Shown here one piece after another: positions 9,529-16,565 of a DNA stretch of 26,576 bases. Both the position numbers and the translations under genes were made by a program. Within the stretch, counting starts at the first letter, position 1; the number at the start of each line of letters is the position of its first letter. The DNA is from Chloroflexota bacterium (GTDB lineage: Bacteria > Chloroflexota > Anaerolineae > Anaerolineales > Villigracilaceae). The stretch is taken from assembly GCA_016191895.1 (NCBI GenBank), contig JACPVD010000076.1, positions 1 to 26,576 of the forward strand, in the 5' to 3' direction. The notes beneath the pieces are model-generated. The model was given only the letters and a program-made list of their open reading frames with translations. It was not told the origin of the DNA and did not search any database.

Positions 9529-9534
9529 ATTATA
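9529..9534 (-). promoter_or_regulatory. -10 element for a leaderless transcript of the hexapeptide-repeat gene
   Basis: On the minus strand a perfect TATAAT is followed by CACCCCC and then the ATG at 9521, placing the expected transcription start at or next to the start codon. No good -35 is seen at 16-18 bp and there is no Shine-Dalgarno, so leaderless translation is the inferred mode. Confidence 0.45.
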
Positions 9535-9605
9535 AATCAAAGTTGCGCGAAAACGCCGCATCCGACAAAACTGGATGCGCTAAAAAGTTGTTAGGTGGCC
9601 TGCTC

Positions 9606-9660
9606 CCTTCACCGTCTCCGGCGAAGGATTTGCTTGTGGATCGCCGCCGAGGACGGCGGC
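9606..9660. other. Two tandem GC-rich hairpins in a non-coding region
   Basis: The 344-bp gap 9522-9865 carries no convincing gene. It holds a 9-bp stem with one mismatch (9606-9614 with 9619-9627, loop TCTC) and a perfect 7-bp stem GCCGCCG/CGGCGGC (9643-9649 with 9654-9660, loop AGGA), followed by a T-rich stretch (9661-9680). They could be a plus-strand terminator or part of a structured RNA or repeat. No gene on the plus strand ends just upstream, so the terminator reading is weak. Confidence 0.4.
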
Positions 9661-9756
9661 TTTGAGCCTTTTTCCTTTTGGGTGCTCCCGCAGAACTGTT
9701 AATAGACTTTATTGGTAATAATCCAAAAACCCGTTTGGGGTGCTGATAAACTATTT

Positions 9757-9821
9757 TTTTTCAAAAAGAAGGGGGGAAATGGGGTGTTTTGAGCGCGCTT
9801 CACGCGCTCAAAACACCCCAC
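9757..9821 (-). repeat. Long-stem hairpin repeat, copy 1 (possible terminator of the V4R operon)
   Basis: An 18-bp perfect stem (9780-9797 with 9803-9820) has a 5-nt loop, CTTCA. Read on the minus strand it lies about 46 bp past the stop of the V4R gene and is followed by a pyrimidine-rich tail (CCCCCCTTCTTTTTGAAAA). A second copy with the same tail and orientation but a different stem sequence is at 23676-23739. The repeated tail plus compensatory stem differences indicate a family of structured 3'-end elements. Confidence 0.7.
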
Positions 9822-9865
9822 GCCTCAATTTTATTTCCAATGGAGTCTAGCGGAAAACGCGGCGG

Positions 9866-10489
9866 TTACGACAGCGGGGTTTGATCCATCAAAATAACGC
9901 AGGCAGGATCGCCGCGGGCAATGCAGGCGGTTTCTTCCACATGGAACACCTTTCCCCCGCTTACCCAGTAAAGCGCCTCCTGTAACAATCCCACCGCAAG
10001 ATGGCAGATCGGTTCATCCGCTTTCCGCTCCCAGCATAACGGGCACCGATCGATATGCCAGAATATTTTGAAATCCTTTTCCTCCACGCGCACTTTTTGA
10101 TCGGTATGCCTGTTGAACAGGTCGGCGAAGACTCGGGCGCCGGTAAATAATTTTGCGGGAAGGGGTAAAAGGCGGAATGCGGTTTCGGTGATGCCAAGCA
10201 GCGACCCATATTCTCGGAGTCCGTACTTGAAGCATGCCCGCCCCGCGCGCAACGCCAGCCCGCGTCCGCCGCGCGGGCCATACGCCTGCTCCAGCGTGGA
10301 TTGCAGAAGCCCCACCTTTTGAAACGGGATGGCCTGTTCTTTGCCGGCTTGCAGGGACTGCCTGCTGAATTCTTCGAGCGGGGCAAGTTGAAGCAGGGCG
10401 TCGACCCCATTTACGCCCATCACCTCTTCGAGGCCAAGCAAAATGATCATCCCCATTTTGCGGGGATAGAAAAAATCGCCCGCACTCAT
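9866..10489 (-). CDS. V4R (4-vinyl reductase-type) domain protein
   Basis: 207 aa. The C-terminal part (about 120-200) matches the V4R small-molecule-binding domain: RCPLCWERKADEPICHLAVG (148-167) and ETACIARGDPACVI (186-199), with Cys at 149, 152, 162, 189 and 197, a pattern that may bind metal. The N-terminal part (MIILLGLEEVMGVNGVDALL) resembles the alpha-helical lead-in common in V4R/heme-NO-like sensor proteins. V4R domains occur in bacteriochlorophyll enzymes and, more widely, in sensors; nothing nearby suggests photosynthesis, so a ligand-binding or sensory role is preferred (inference). The ATG overlaps the stop of the hydrolase gene by 4 bp (ATGA), so translation is coupled. It is the last gene of the operon and is followed by a long hairpin. 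Confidence 0.75.
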   Translation of the reverse strand: MSAGDFFYPRKMGMIILLGLEEVMGVNGVDALLQLAPLEEFSRQSLQAGKEQAIPFQKVGLLQSTLEQAYGPRGGRGLALRAGRACFKYGLREYGSLLGITETAFRLLPLPAKLFTGARVFADLFNRHTDQKVRVEEKDFKIFWHIDRCPLCWERKADEPICHLAVGLLQEALYWVSGGKVFHVEETACIARGDPACVILMDQTPLS

Positions 10490-11283
10490 GAAGGCGGAAA
10501 CTCTTGTTCAAGGAAGGCTTTCAATTTTTGGCTGAATTCCGCAGGCTCATCGAGCATGATGAAATGCCCGGCATTCGGGAAGAGTTCGATACGCACCCTG
10601 GACAGCCCATCCTGCAATGGCTTCCATTGATTGGGGTTTACGACAATGTCGTGATCGCCGTACATGCCCATCACCGGCACTTGAATGGTGTGCAGGCTGG
10701 GGCGGAGATCGGTTCTTCGCAACGAACCGATGCTGGCAAAGAACGCTTCCAACGTTGTCCGCGAAACATCGCGATCCATCATGGCCGCCCAGTTCTTGTC
10801 TTTGGAATAGTAGGGGGAGAGTATGCGGTAAAAGGCTTTATAGATCCAAAGGTTGTGGTAGGTTAGCCAGCCAAAAAGGCGATAGCCAAACACGCGCGGG
10901 AAAAAATACAGCGACGACCCCGCAATGGGCGAGCCGATAACAACGACCTTTTCCACCCGCTCCGGATATTGCATGGCGGTCATCAGGCTGACGGTGCCTC
11001 CCATGCTGTGTCCCACCAATGGGGCGCGAATAATTCCCAATTGCTCCATGAACTGGTTGACGAGGCTGACAAAATCCTTCACGGCGTATGTTTCGCGTTT
11101 TGTGCCTGATTCGCCAAATCCCCAAAAATCCAACGCATAGGTGCGGTAAAACGCGCCGAGGTAACCCATGGTTTGCTGCCACAACCCCCACGAACCCTGG
11201 TAGCCATGCAACAAAATTACCGGGCGTCCCCGCCCGTATACTTCGTAATGAACGATTCCCTGATCAGTGGTGATTGAGGACAC
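10486..11283 (-). CDS. Alpha/beta hydrolase
   Basis: 265 aa, normal length for a soluble alpha/beta-fold hydrolase. Visible landmarks are the oxyanion-hole HGYQGS (26-31), nucleophile elbow GHSMGG with S93, the acid region GMYGDHD (D210/D212) and catalytic H240 in NAGHF. A helical cap (about 125-190) carries many aromatics, suggesting a hydrophobic ester or lipid-like substrate; the exact substrate is unknown. The start is GTG at 11283, preceded by GGAGG 11 bp upstream. It follows the GTPase gene by 18 bp and overlaps the V4R gene by 4 bp, so it belongs to the DUF4388-GTPase-hydrolase-V4R operon. Confidence 0.88.
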   Translation of the reverse strand: MSSITTDQGIVHYEVYGRGRPVILLHGYQGSWGLWQQTMGYLGAFYRTYALDFWGFGESGTKRETYAVKDFVSLVNQFMEQLGIIRAPLVGHSMGGTVSLMTAMQYPERVEKVVVIGSPIAGSSLYFFPRVFGYRLFGWLTYHNLWIYKAFYRILSPYYSKDKNWAAMMDRDVSRTTLEAFFASIGSLRRTDLRPSLHTIQVPVMGMYGDHDIVVNPNQWKPLQDGLSRVRIELFPNAGHFIMLDEPAEFSQKLKAFLEQEFPPS

Positions 11284-11301
11284 GGCAAAGGGTACCTCCG
11301 C

Positions 11302-11841
11302 CTATTTGCCGGAGTCCATTTCTTTGAGAATGCTGTAGAGCAACTCGAGCAAAACGGTCTTGACAGTTTCGCGATCGGTTGCGACACAGGGAAGCAGCTT
11401 TGTGTTTTCATCGAGGCGCAGGGCGTGGCGCACGTCTTCAAGGTCCCAGGCCTCTTCCACATCCTGCTTATTCGCGGCCACGACAAAGGGAGTCGGGGCG
11501 TAGGCGCGAAAGGTCTCGAGGATCGAGCGCGCTTCGCGGAAGGTTTCCGGCCGGGTGCTGTCGACCATGACGATGAAGCCAAGCATGCCCTCGGAGAGAA
11601 TCTCCCACATGAAGTCGAAGCGTTTCTGGCCCGGCGTGCCAAACAGATACAGAACCAGGTCTTCGTCCACGGTGATGCGGCCGAAGTCCATCGCGACCGT
11701 TCTCGCAGACTTGACGGAGCGCTCCTCGTCGGAGGATATCTTGCGTTCCGTGGCAACCACGTCGATTTCGCTGACAGACTGAATGAACTGGGTCTTGCCG
11801 GCGCTGAAAGGACCTGTCACTACCATTTTGACCGTTTGCAT
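11302..11841 (-). CDS. Small MglA/CvnD-like Ras-type GTPase
   Basis: 179 aa, single-domain GTPase. G1 P-loop GPFSAGKT (10-17), switch region ARTVAMDFG (46-54), G3 FGTPGQKRF (67-75) where the usual DxxG Asp is replaced by Gly as in bacterial conservon (CvnD) and related GTPases, and G4 NKQD (124-127). Such proteins act as cytoplasmic molecular switches in polarity or signalling, usually with a Roadblock/LC7 or similar partner; none is adjacent, but the DUF4388 protein directly upstream (30-bp gap) is a likely partner by context. Regulation should follow the operon promoter upstream of the DUF4388 gene. Confidence 0.88.
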   Translation of the reverse strand: MQTVKMVVTGPFSAGKTQFIQSVSEIDVVATERKISSDEERSVKSARTVAMDFGRITVDEDLVLYLFGTPGQKRFDFMWEILSEGMLGFIVMVDSTRPETFREARSILETFRAYAPTPFVVAANKQDVEEAWDLEDVRHALRLDENTKLLPCVATDRETVKTVLLELLYSILKEMDSGK

Positions 11842-11871
11842 AATTCCTAATCCTTCTGATGACTCTGATGA

Positions 11872-12678
11872 TTACATGGTTCGAATGCGGCCAATCAATT
11901 TGTTGATCAATGATTTTTGTTCCTCTTTATCCTGTACCGGGAATTGCTTCGGGTTGGACGGAGGAGTGGAACCGACGGGACGGGCCAGTTCGACCAGCCC
12001 CGCCTGTAATAACCCATACACGATCCTGCGGACGTCGAGTTCGCTCAATTTGTTCGTACTGGCGATCTGGCGCATTGTATTCTTTGGATCGACAAACTTT
12101 ACCACCTTCCATTCATCGACGCTTAAATTCACGTTGGTCAACGGGCGGTCTGTAAATTTGAGCGCCATGTCGAGGCTGGGGATTTCATCCTGCAATTGCT
12201 CCAGTTCGCGCAACTGGCGCGATCCTTCAATGATGATGTTTTCGAGATCGAGTTTGACATTGATGCGGTCATCCGGCGGCAGCATCTCGTTTTCAAAACG
12301 AAAGATTCCCTCCACCCACGTAAATAACTTGCGTACCAACTCGGTGAAGTATCCCTGCAAATTAAGGAGGATATCCTCCTGCGTGACGTAACCGGCATTG
12401 ATCAGAAGCAGGCCGAGTTCCTTGTCGGTCATCTGGCCTGCGCGATCTGTAATGGCGCGGTATTGATTGACGTTGATCTTGTTGGCTTTGTGCAGGACCG
12501 AGGCGAGGCTTCCATCCTCCCTGCCGATGCGGGCGTAGGCGAGCTTGCCGTCGCGAAATGCAACGTGCGCCTGCTCCGAGGGACCGTCCAGAATCAACGT
12601 GCCCGTTTTACCGGCCAGGTTGATCAAATTAAGAAGTTGTGTAATTGTGAAGTCGCGTAAATTTCCACGCAGCGCCAT
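11872..12678 (-). CDS. DUF4388 (PATAN-type) protein with C-terminal winged-helix-like domain
   Basis: 268 aa from the ATG at 12678. I chose this start because it has an upstream AGAGGA and because a sigma-70-like promoter sits at 12719-12747, which would place an upstream start at 12747 inside the -35. Residues 1-95 match DUF4388/PATAN: LRGNLRDFTITQLLNLINLAG, KTGTLIL and AHVAFRDGKLAYAR, ending with KELGLLLINAGYVTQEDI. Residues about 183-232 (SVDEWKVVKFVDPKNTM through VYGLLQAGLVEL) read as a winged helix. DUF4388 proteins often accompany response regulators and MglA-like GTPases as signalling adaptors. It is the first gene of a four-gene minus-strand operon with the GTPase, hydrolase and V4R protein. 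Confidence 0.85.
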   Translation of the reverse strand: MALRGNLRDFTITQLLNLINLAGKTGTLILDGPSEQAHVAFRDGKLAYARIGREDGSLASVLHKANKINVNQYRAITDRAGQMTDKELGLLLINAGYVTQEDILLNLQGYFTELVRKLFTWVEGIFRFENEMLPPDDRINVKLDLENIIIEGSRQLRELEQLQDEIPSLDMALKFTDRPLTNVNLSVDEWKVVKFVDPKNTMRQIASTNKLSELDVRRIVYGLLQAGLVELARPVGSTPPSNPKQFPVQDKEEQKSLINKLIGRIRTM

Positions 12679-12718
12679 GATTCCTCTATCGGGTACTCGT
12701 TTATGAGCAGGTTGGAAA

Positions 12719-12747
12719 ATTATACATGCAAGGCCGTAATGCGTCAA
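12719..12747 (-). promoter_or_regulatory. Sigma-70-type promoter for the DUF4388-GTPase operon
   Basis: On the minus strand TTGACG (12747-12742) and TATAAT (12724-12719) are separated by exactly 17 bp. The expected start near 12712 leaves a leader of about 34 nt with an AGAGGA ribosome site. A direct repeat of TAATGCG (plus strand 12737-12743 and 12749-12755) overlaps the -35 and could be a regulator site. Confidence 0.7.
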
Positions 12748-12844
12748 TTAATGCGCTAACAATCTTGTGAGGAAAAAACGAAACGCGGCGGCAAAACGCC
12801 CAAGCCCTGCGTTCTAAAATCCGTCCCACCCTGTCCAAATTATG

Positions 12845-12892
12845 GTGACTTTCATCACGCAGTATTTGTTGACAAATTAACTTGTGGTTAAT
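12845..12892 (+). promoter_or_regulatory. CRP/FNR-like site and second palindrome upstream of the decaheme gene
   Basis: GTGA-N6-TCAC (12845-12858) is the core of a CRP/FNR-family operator. Eleven bp on is TTGACA (12869-12874), and overlapping its downstream side is ATTAAC-TTGTG-GTTAAT (12876-12892), a perfect 6-bp inverted repeat. No good -10 exists 16-18 bp after TTGACA; an alternative AT-rich TATATAAA lies at 12933-12940. The exact promoter is therefore uncertain, but the palindrome pair suggests redox or global regulation of the cytochrome gene. The remainder of 12679-13014 holds the divergent operon promoter and no gene. Confidence 0.45.
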
Positions 12893-13014
12893 CTTCAAAA
12901 CCCTTAGAATTTCGATGTAATTGCGCATATTGTATATAAATTTAAACCAGCGGAGGCGCCTGATCAACAATATTTCAACGCATAAGTTCTTCACTTTGAA
13001 AAGGAGAATACCCA

Positions 13015-15192
13015 ATGAAGACAAAGAAAATGCTCGTTTTGCTCGGTACGTTGCTTATCGTCGGCGTGGTTATCGCCGCATGTGGCGATGCCCCGACCGC
13101 AACCACAGCCCCCGAGCCGCCCACCACAGAGGAAACCCCTGCCGTGCCCGCGGTAGTGATTCCCTATCTCTCTGATTGGGAGGGTTCCGGTCATAATGAC
13201 GTTGCCGGCGAACCGTTCCGCCACTGGGACGATCCTGCCGAAGACCCGGATGGCGTTCCCACAAGCTGCGCCAAATGCCATACCAGCGCCGGGTATCAGG
13301 ATTACCTCGGCCTTGACGGCTCCGAAGCAGGCAAAGTGGACGCCCCCGTTCCCGCAAAGGATGCGCAAGGCATTCGATGCGAAACCTGTCACAATGCCGC
13401 GACCATTTCCAAAACGACCGTGATGTTCCCCTCCGGCGTCGAAATTACAGCCGGCGACGACACCCGTTGTATGGAATGTCACCAGGGACGTGAGTCCAAG
13501 GTCAGTGTTGACGGCCTCATCGCCAAATTCGGCGAGAACGTTGAACACGACGCCGTGCCCGCTCCTGTAAAAGACGACCAGGGCAATGATGTCAAACTCG
13601 GCTTCCGCAATGTTCATTACTATGCCGCCGCCGCCACCCTCTATGGAAGCGTGACTCACGGCGGTTATGAATACGACGGCATGTCTTATGATGCCAAGAA
13701 CACCCATGTTGAAGGGTACGATTCCTGCATCGGTTGCCATAACCCCCACACGCTCGAAGTCAAAGTCGAGCAGTGCGCCTTCTGTCATGAAGATGTCGCC
13801 ACTGTGGATGATCTCAAGAACATCCGCATGATCTCTTCCGCCTCCGATTACGATGGCGATGGAGACGCTGAAGAAGGCATGTACTTTGAAATCGAAGGCC
13901 TGCAGGAAATCCTCATGGCTGAGATCACCAAGTACGCCACAGGCACTGCTGGCGCGGAGATCAAGTACGACGCTGCGGCCTACCCCTACTTCATGGGCGC
14001 AGACGGCAAGAACTACCCCAACTGGACTCCCCGCCTGCTCAAGGCCGCCTACAACTATCAGGTCTCCAAGAAAGACCCCGGCGCCTATGCTCACGGCAAC
14101 AAGTACATTGTTCAACTGCTTGTTGACTCCATTGCCGACCTCGGCGGTGACACCAGCAAACTCGCCCGCGAAGATGCCGGTCACTTTGCAGGAAACACCG
14201 AAGCCTTCCGTCACTGGGATGGCGAAGAAGAAGGCAACGGCACCGTTCCGTTCGGTTGTGTGAAGTGCCATACCGCCACCGGCCTGCCCACTTACATCAA
14301 AGACGGCGGCACCACTGTGGTTACAGGCAGCGGCACCACCGCAATCACAGGTCTCAGCCCCATGCCCGCCAGCAATGGCTTGCTGTGCTCCACCTGTCAC
14401 AACGAAGAAGCCTGGCCTGAACGCTATGCAGTTGCATCTGTCACCTTCCCGAGCGGCAAGACCGTCTCCTACGGCGGCAAGGATGCCGACGGCAAGTTCG
14501 TAGCCGATGACTCCAACCTCTGTCTCCAGTGCCACCAGGGCCGCGAATCCACCACCAGCATGAACAATGCCCTGCGCGGCAAGGAATTCGACGTGGTCGA
14601 CCCGGGTGTCCGCTTCAAGAACATCCACTACTTCGCAGCTGGCGCAACCCTCTTCGGCGGAGAAGTACTCGGCGCCTATCAGTATGAAGGCAAAGAGTAT
14701 GTAGGCATGAACATGCATGCCGACCCCGAAGGCAAGGCCAACAAGTGCGGTGACTGTCACGATGTTCACGCGCTCGAGCCCAAGACCGAATCCTGCGAAA
14801 CCTGCCACAACACCGCCGACCCGATGGCCATCCGCGAAAGCGATGTGGACTATGACGGTGATGGCGATGTTACCGAAGGCATCAAGGGCGAAATCGATAC
14901 ACTCGCTGAAGCCCTCTATGCTCAACTGCAAGCCTACGGCGAAGCCAACGGCGGCGCGATCACTTACGATAGCCATGCCTATCCATACTTCTTTGGCGCT
15001 GATGGCAAGGGCTACGCCACCTGGACTCCCCGCATGGTCAAGGCTGCCTTCAACTATCAGTATGTCCAAAAAGACACCGGGGCATTCGTTCACAACCCGC
15101 AGTATGTCATCCAGATCCTCATCGACTCGATCGAAGACCTCGGCGGCAACGTTAGCGCTTACACACGCCCGGAAGTTCCCGCACCCCAATAA
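13015..15192 (+). CDS. Decaheme c-type cytochrome lipoprotein with internal 5+5 heme duplication
   Basis: 725 aa. Lipoprotein signal: K-rich start, hydrophobic 6-20 and lipobox IAAC with C23, then a disordered T/P/E linker, so it should sit lipid-anchored outside the cytoplasmic membrane. Ten CxxCH sites start at C85, 122, 152, 238, 254 and at C415, 458, 503, 578, 594. The two sets have the same spacing and neighbours (FRHWD, VxFPSG, CHQGRES, NxHYxAA, YPYFxGADGK, WTPRxxKAAxNYQ, DSIxDLGG), so residues about 55-380 and 388-713 are a tandem duplication. Each half carries an EF-hand/dockerin-like DYDGDGD (278-284, 612-618) that may bind Ca2+. AAGGAG lies 8 bp before the ATG, and a perfect-stem terminator follows. 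Role: periplasmic or surface electron transfer by conduction among hemes; terminal partner unknown. Confidence 0.92.
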   Translation: MKTKKMLVLLGTLLIVGVVIAACGDAPTATTAPEPPTTEETPAVPAVVIPYLSDWEGSGHNDVAGEPFRHWDDPAEDPDGVPTSCAKCHTSAGYQDYLGLDGSEAGKVDAPVPAKDAQGIRCETCHNAATISKTTVMFPSGVEITAGDDTRCMECHQGRESKVSVDGLIAKFGENVEHDAVPAPVKDDQGNDVKLGFRNVHYYAAAATLYGSVTHGGYEYDGMSYDAKNTHVEGYDSCIGCHNPHTLEVKVEQCAFCHEDVATVDDLKNIRMISSASDYDGDGDAEEGMYFEIEGLQEILMAEITKYATGTAGAEIKYDAAAYPYFMGADGKNYPNWTPRLLKAAYNYQVSKKDPGAYAHGNKYIVQLLVDSIADLGGDTSKLAREDAGHFAGNTEAFRHWDGEEEGNGTVPFGCVKCHTATGLPTYIKDGGTTVVTGSGTTAITGLSPMPASNGLLCSTCHNEEAWPERYAVASVTFPSGKTVSYGGKDADGKFVADDSNLCLQCHQGRESTTSMNNALRGKEFDVVDPGVRFKNIHYFAAGATLFGGEVLGAYQYEGKEYVGMNMHADPEGKANKCGDCHDVHALEPKTESCETCHNTADPMAIRESDVDYDGDGDVTEGIKGEIDTLAEALYAQLQAYGEANGGAITYDSHAYPYFFGADGKGYATWTPRMVKAAFNYQYVQKDTGAFVHNPQYVIQILIDSIEDLGGNVSAYTRPEVPAPQ

Positions 15193-15220
15193 GATAGTCT
15201 GCAAGAAAAAATATTTGTTT

Positions 15221-15253
15221 CCCCGCAGTTTTAAAACTGCGGGGAATTTTTAA
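15221..15253 (+). terminator. Rho-independent terminator after the decaheme gene
   Basis: A perfect 12-bp self-complementary stem beginning CCCCGCAG (15221-15244) is followed by AATTTTTAAT, 28 bp past the stop. It separates the decaheme gene from the nonaheme/cytochrome b pair, which has its own promoter. Confidence 0.85.
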
Positions 15254-15320
15254 TCCCTTCTTAATCACGCCAAATCAGTGATGTTCAACACTGTCTCCTC
15301 ATGACGGCATCTCGTAAAAT

Positions 15321-15357
15321 TGGGGCAATTACCCCATGACCTCATCCGGGCTATAAT
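15321..15357 (+). promoter_or_regulatory. Promoter with overlapping palindromic operator for the nonaheme/cytochrome b pair
   Basis: A perfect TATAAT (15352-15357) is preceded at 17 bp by TTACCC (15329-15334). The weak -35 lies inside the palindrome TGGGG-CAATTA-CCCCA (15321-15336), the expected position for a repressor or activator site. The rest of the gap 15193-15407 holds the terminator and the ribosome site (AGGAG, 6 bp before the ATG). Confidence 0.55.
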
Positions 15358-15407
15358 CGACAAATTATTGAAAGGATACCGAAATTTCCTTAATACAGGA
15401 GAATGCA

Positions 15408-16565
15408 ATGAACTTTAGGAAGAAAAACCGCCCGCATCTTTCTTCGACCCTTATCCTGATCCTCGGATTTGGGCTGTTGGCCTTTGCCCTGGCCTTTCTC
15501 TCCACCCCCGCTCAGGCCGCGCCATCATTTCAAGAGGACAAGCCGTCTAACGATTTTTGTCTCGCCTGCCATCAGGAGGAAGGAATCGATAAAACCCTTG
15601 GCAGTGAATCCCTTCCCGTCAGCATCAACCCGACCCAATTTGGCGAATCAGTTCACAGCAAGGAAGGAATCGCCTGCGTCGACTGCCATACAGACATAAG
15701 CGATTATCCCCATCCCGATGTCAAATCCAAATCCATCCGCGATTTTCAAATCACCTTCGCCGACTCTTGCAAAGAGTGTCACGAAGATCAATACGACAAG
15801 GCGCATGACAGCGTCCATCAAACCGCATTTGACGAGGGCAATCAAAACGCCCCGCTCTGCGCCGACTGCCACAACCCGCACACCCAACCCCGCATCATCG
15901 GCCAGGAAAGCGGCCTGCTCACCATCGCCGCCCGCAAGGAAGTGCCAGCCACCTGCGCCGCGTGCCACACGGAAATCTACGACGCCTACAAAGCCAGCGC
16001 TCACGGAAACGCCCTCGCCGATGGCAACACCGACGTGCCCACCTGCACCGACTGTCATGGCGTTCACAATATCGGCGACCCTACTACAACTTCCTTCCAC
16101 AACAATACCCCCGCCTTGTGCGCAGACTGTCATGATAACGAAGAAATCATGGGCAAATACGGCCTTTCGACCGAAGTGCTCGAAACCTATGTTTCAGATT
16201 TTCACGGCACCACCACCACCCTCTTTGAACAGCAATTCCCCGGGCAACAGGTGAACACAGCCGTCTGCAGTGACTGCCATGGCGTACATGATATTGGCAG
16301 GGTCAAGGACGCTGAAACCGGCATTGCCATGCAGGAAAACCTGCTCGCCAAGTGCCAGCGCTGTCACCCTGATGCCACCGCCAACTTCTCCGCCGCATGG
16401 ATGGGACACTACCAGCCCAGCCCGGAACACTACCCGATCGTGTACTATGTCAATCTCTTCTATAAATTCTTCATCCCGGCCGTGCTGGGCGGCATGATCT
16501 TTTTCGTCCTGACAGATATTTACAGACGCATCGTCAATCGCGTCAAAGGAGTAAAGCACGCATGA
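15408..16565 (+). CDS. Nonaheme membrane-anchored c-type cytochrome
   Basis: 385 aa. A signal sequence (hydrophobic 13-33, TPAQA cleavage site near 37) exports the protein; a C-terminal helix (about 349-370) anchors it with a basic cytoplasmic tail. Nine CxxCH motifs start at C51, 90, 121, 151, 183, 213, 238, 287 and 316; extra His such as VHSKEG, SVHQ, SAHGN, FHNN and DFHG are likely distal ligands, a pattern like NapC/NrfH-related and octaheme tetrathionate-reductase-type folds without an active-site domain. Its stop overlaps the ATG of the cytochrome b gene by 4 bp, so the two are translated together and probably form one complex, taking electrons from quinol via the b subunit into the c hemes. 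The arrangement recalls Geobacter CbcL, where a nonaheme c part and a diheme b part are fused. Confidence 0.9.
   Translation: MNFRKKNRPHLSSTLILILGFGLLAFALAFLSTPAQAAPSFQEDKPSNDFCLACHQEEGIDKTLGSESLPVSINPTQFGESVHSKEGIACVDCHTDISDYPHPDVKSKSIRDFQITFADSCKECHEDQYDKAHDSVHQTAFDEGNQNAPLCADCHNPHTQPRIIGQESGLLTIAARKEVPATCAACHTEIYDAYKASAHGNALADGNTDVPTCTDCHGVHNIGDPTTTSFHNNTPALCADCHDNEEIMGKYGLSTEVLETYVSDFHGTTTTLFEQQFPGQQVNTAVCSDCHGVHDIGRVKDAETGIAMQENLLAKCQRCHPDATANFSAAWMGHYQPSPEHYPIVYYVNLFYKFFIPAVLGGMIFFVLTDIYRRIVNRVKGVKHA

Noticed and set aside
9606..9660. A CRISPR-like or tRNA-like reading of the tandem hairpins
   Set aside because: There are no spaced direct repeats, and the stems do not form a cloverleaf or end in a CCA-compatible acceptor.
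12679..12747. Upstream start (12747) for the DUF4388 protein
   Set aside because: A TTGACG-17-TATAAT promoter occupies this stretch, and the ATG at 12678 has a ribosome site and begins the conserved DUF4388 sequence.
12991..15204. A 737-codon open frame antisense to the decaheme cytochrome gene
   Set aside because: It mirrors the strongly biased codon use of the cytochrome gene, has low-complexity V/G/A-rich composition, no ribosome site, and the plus-strand frame has ten CxxCH motifs and a lipoprotein signal.
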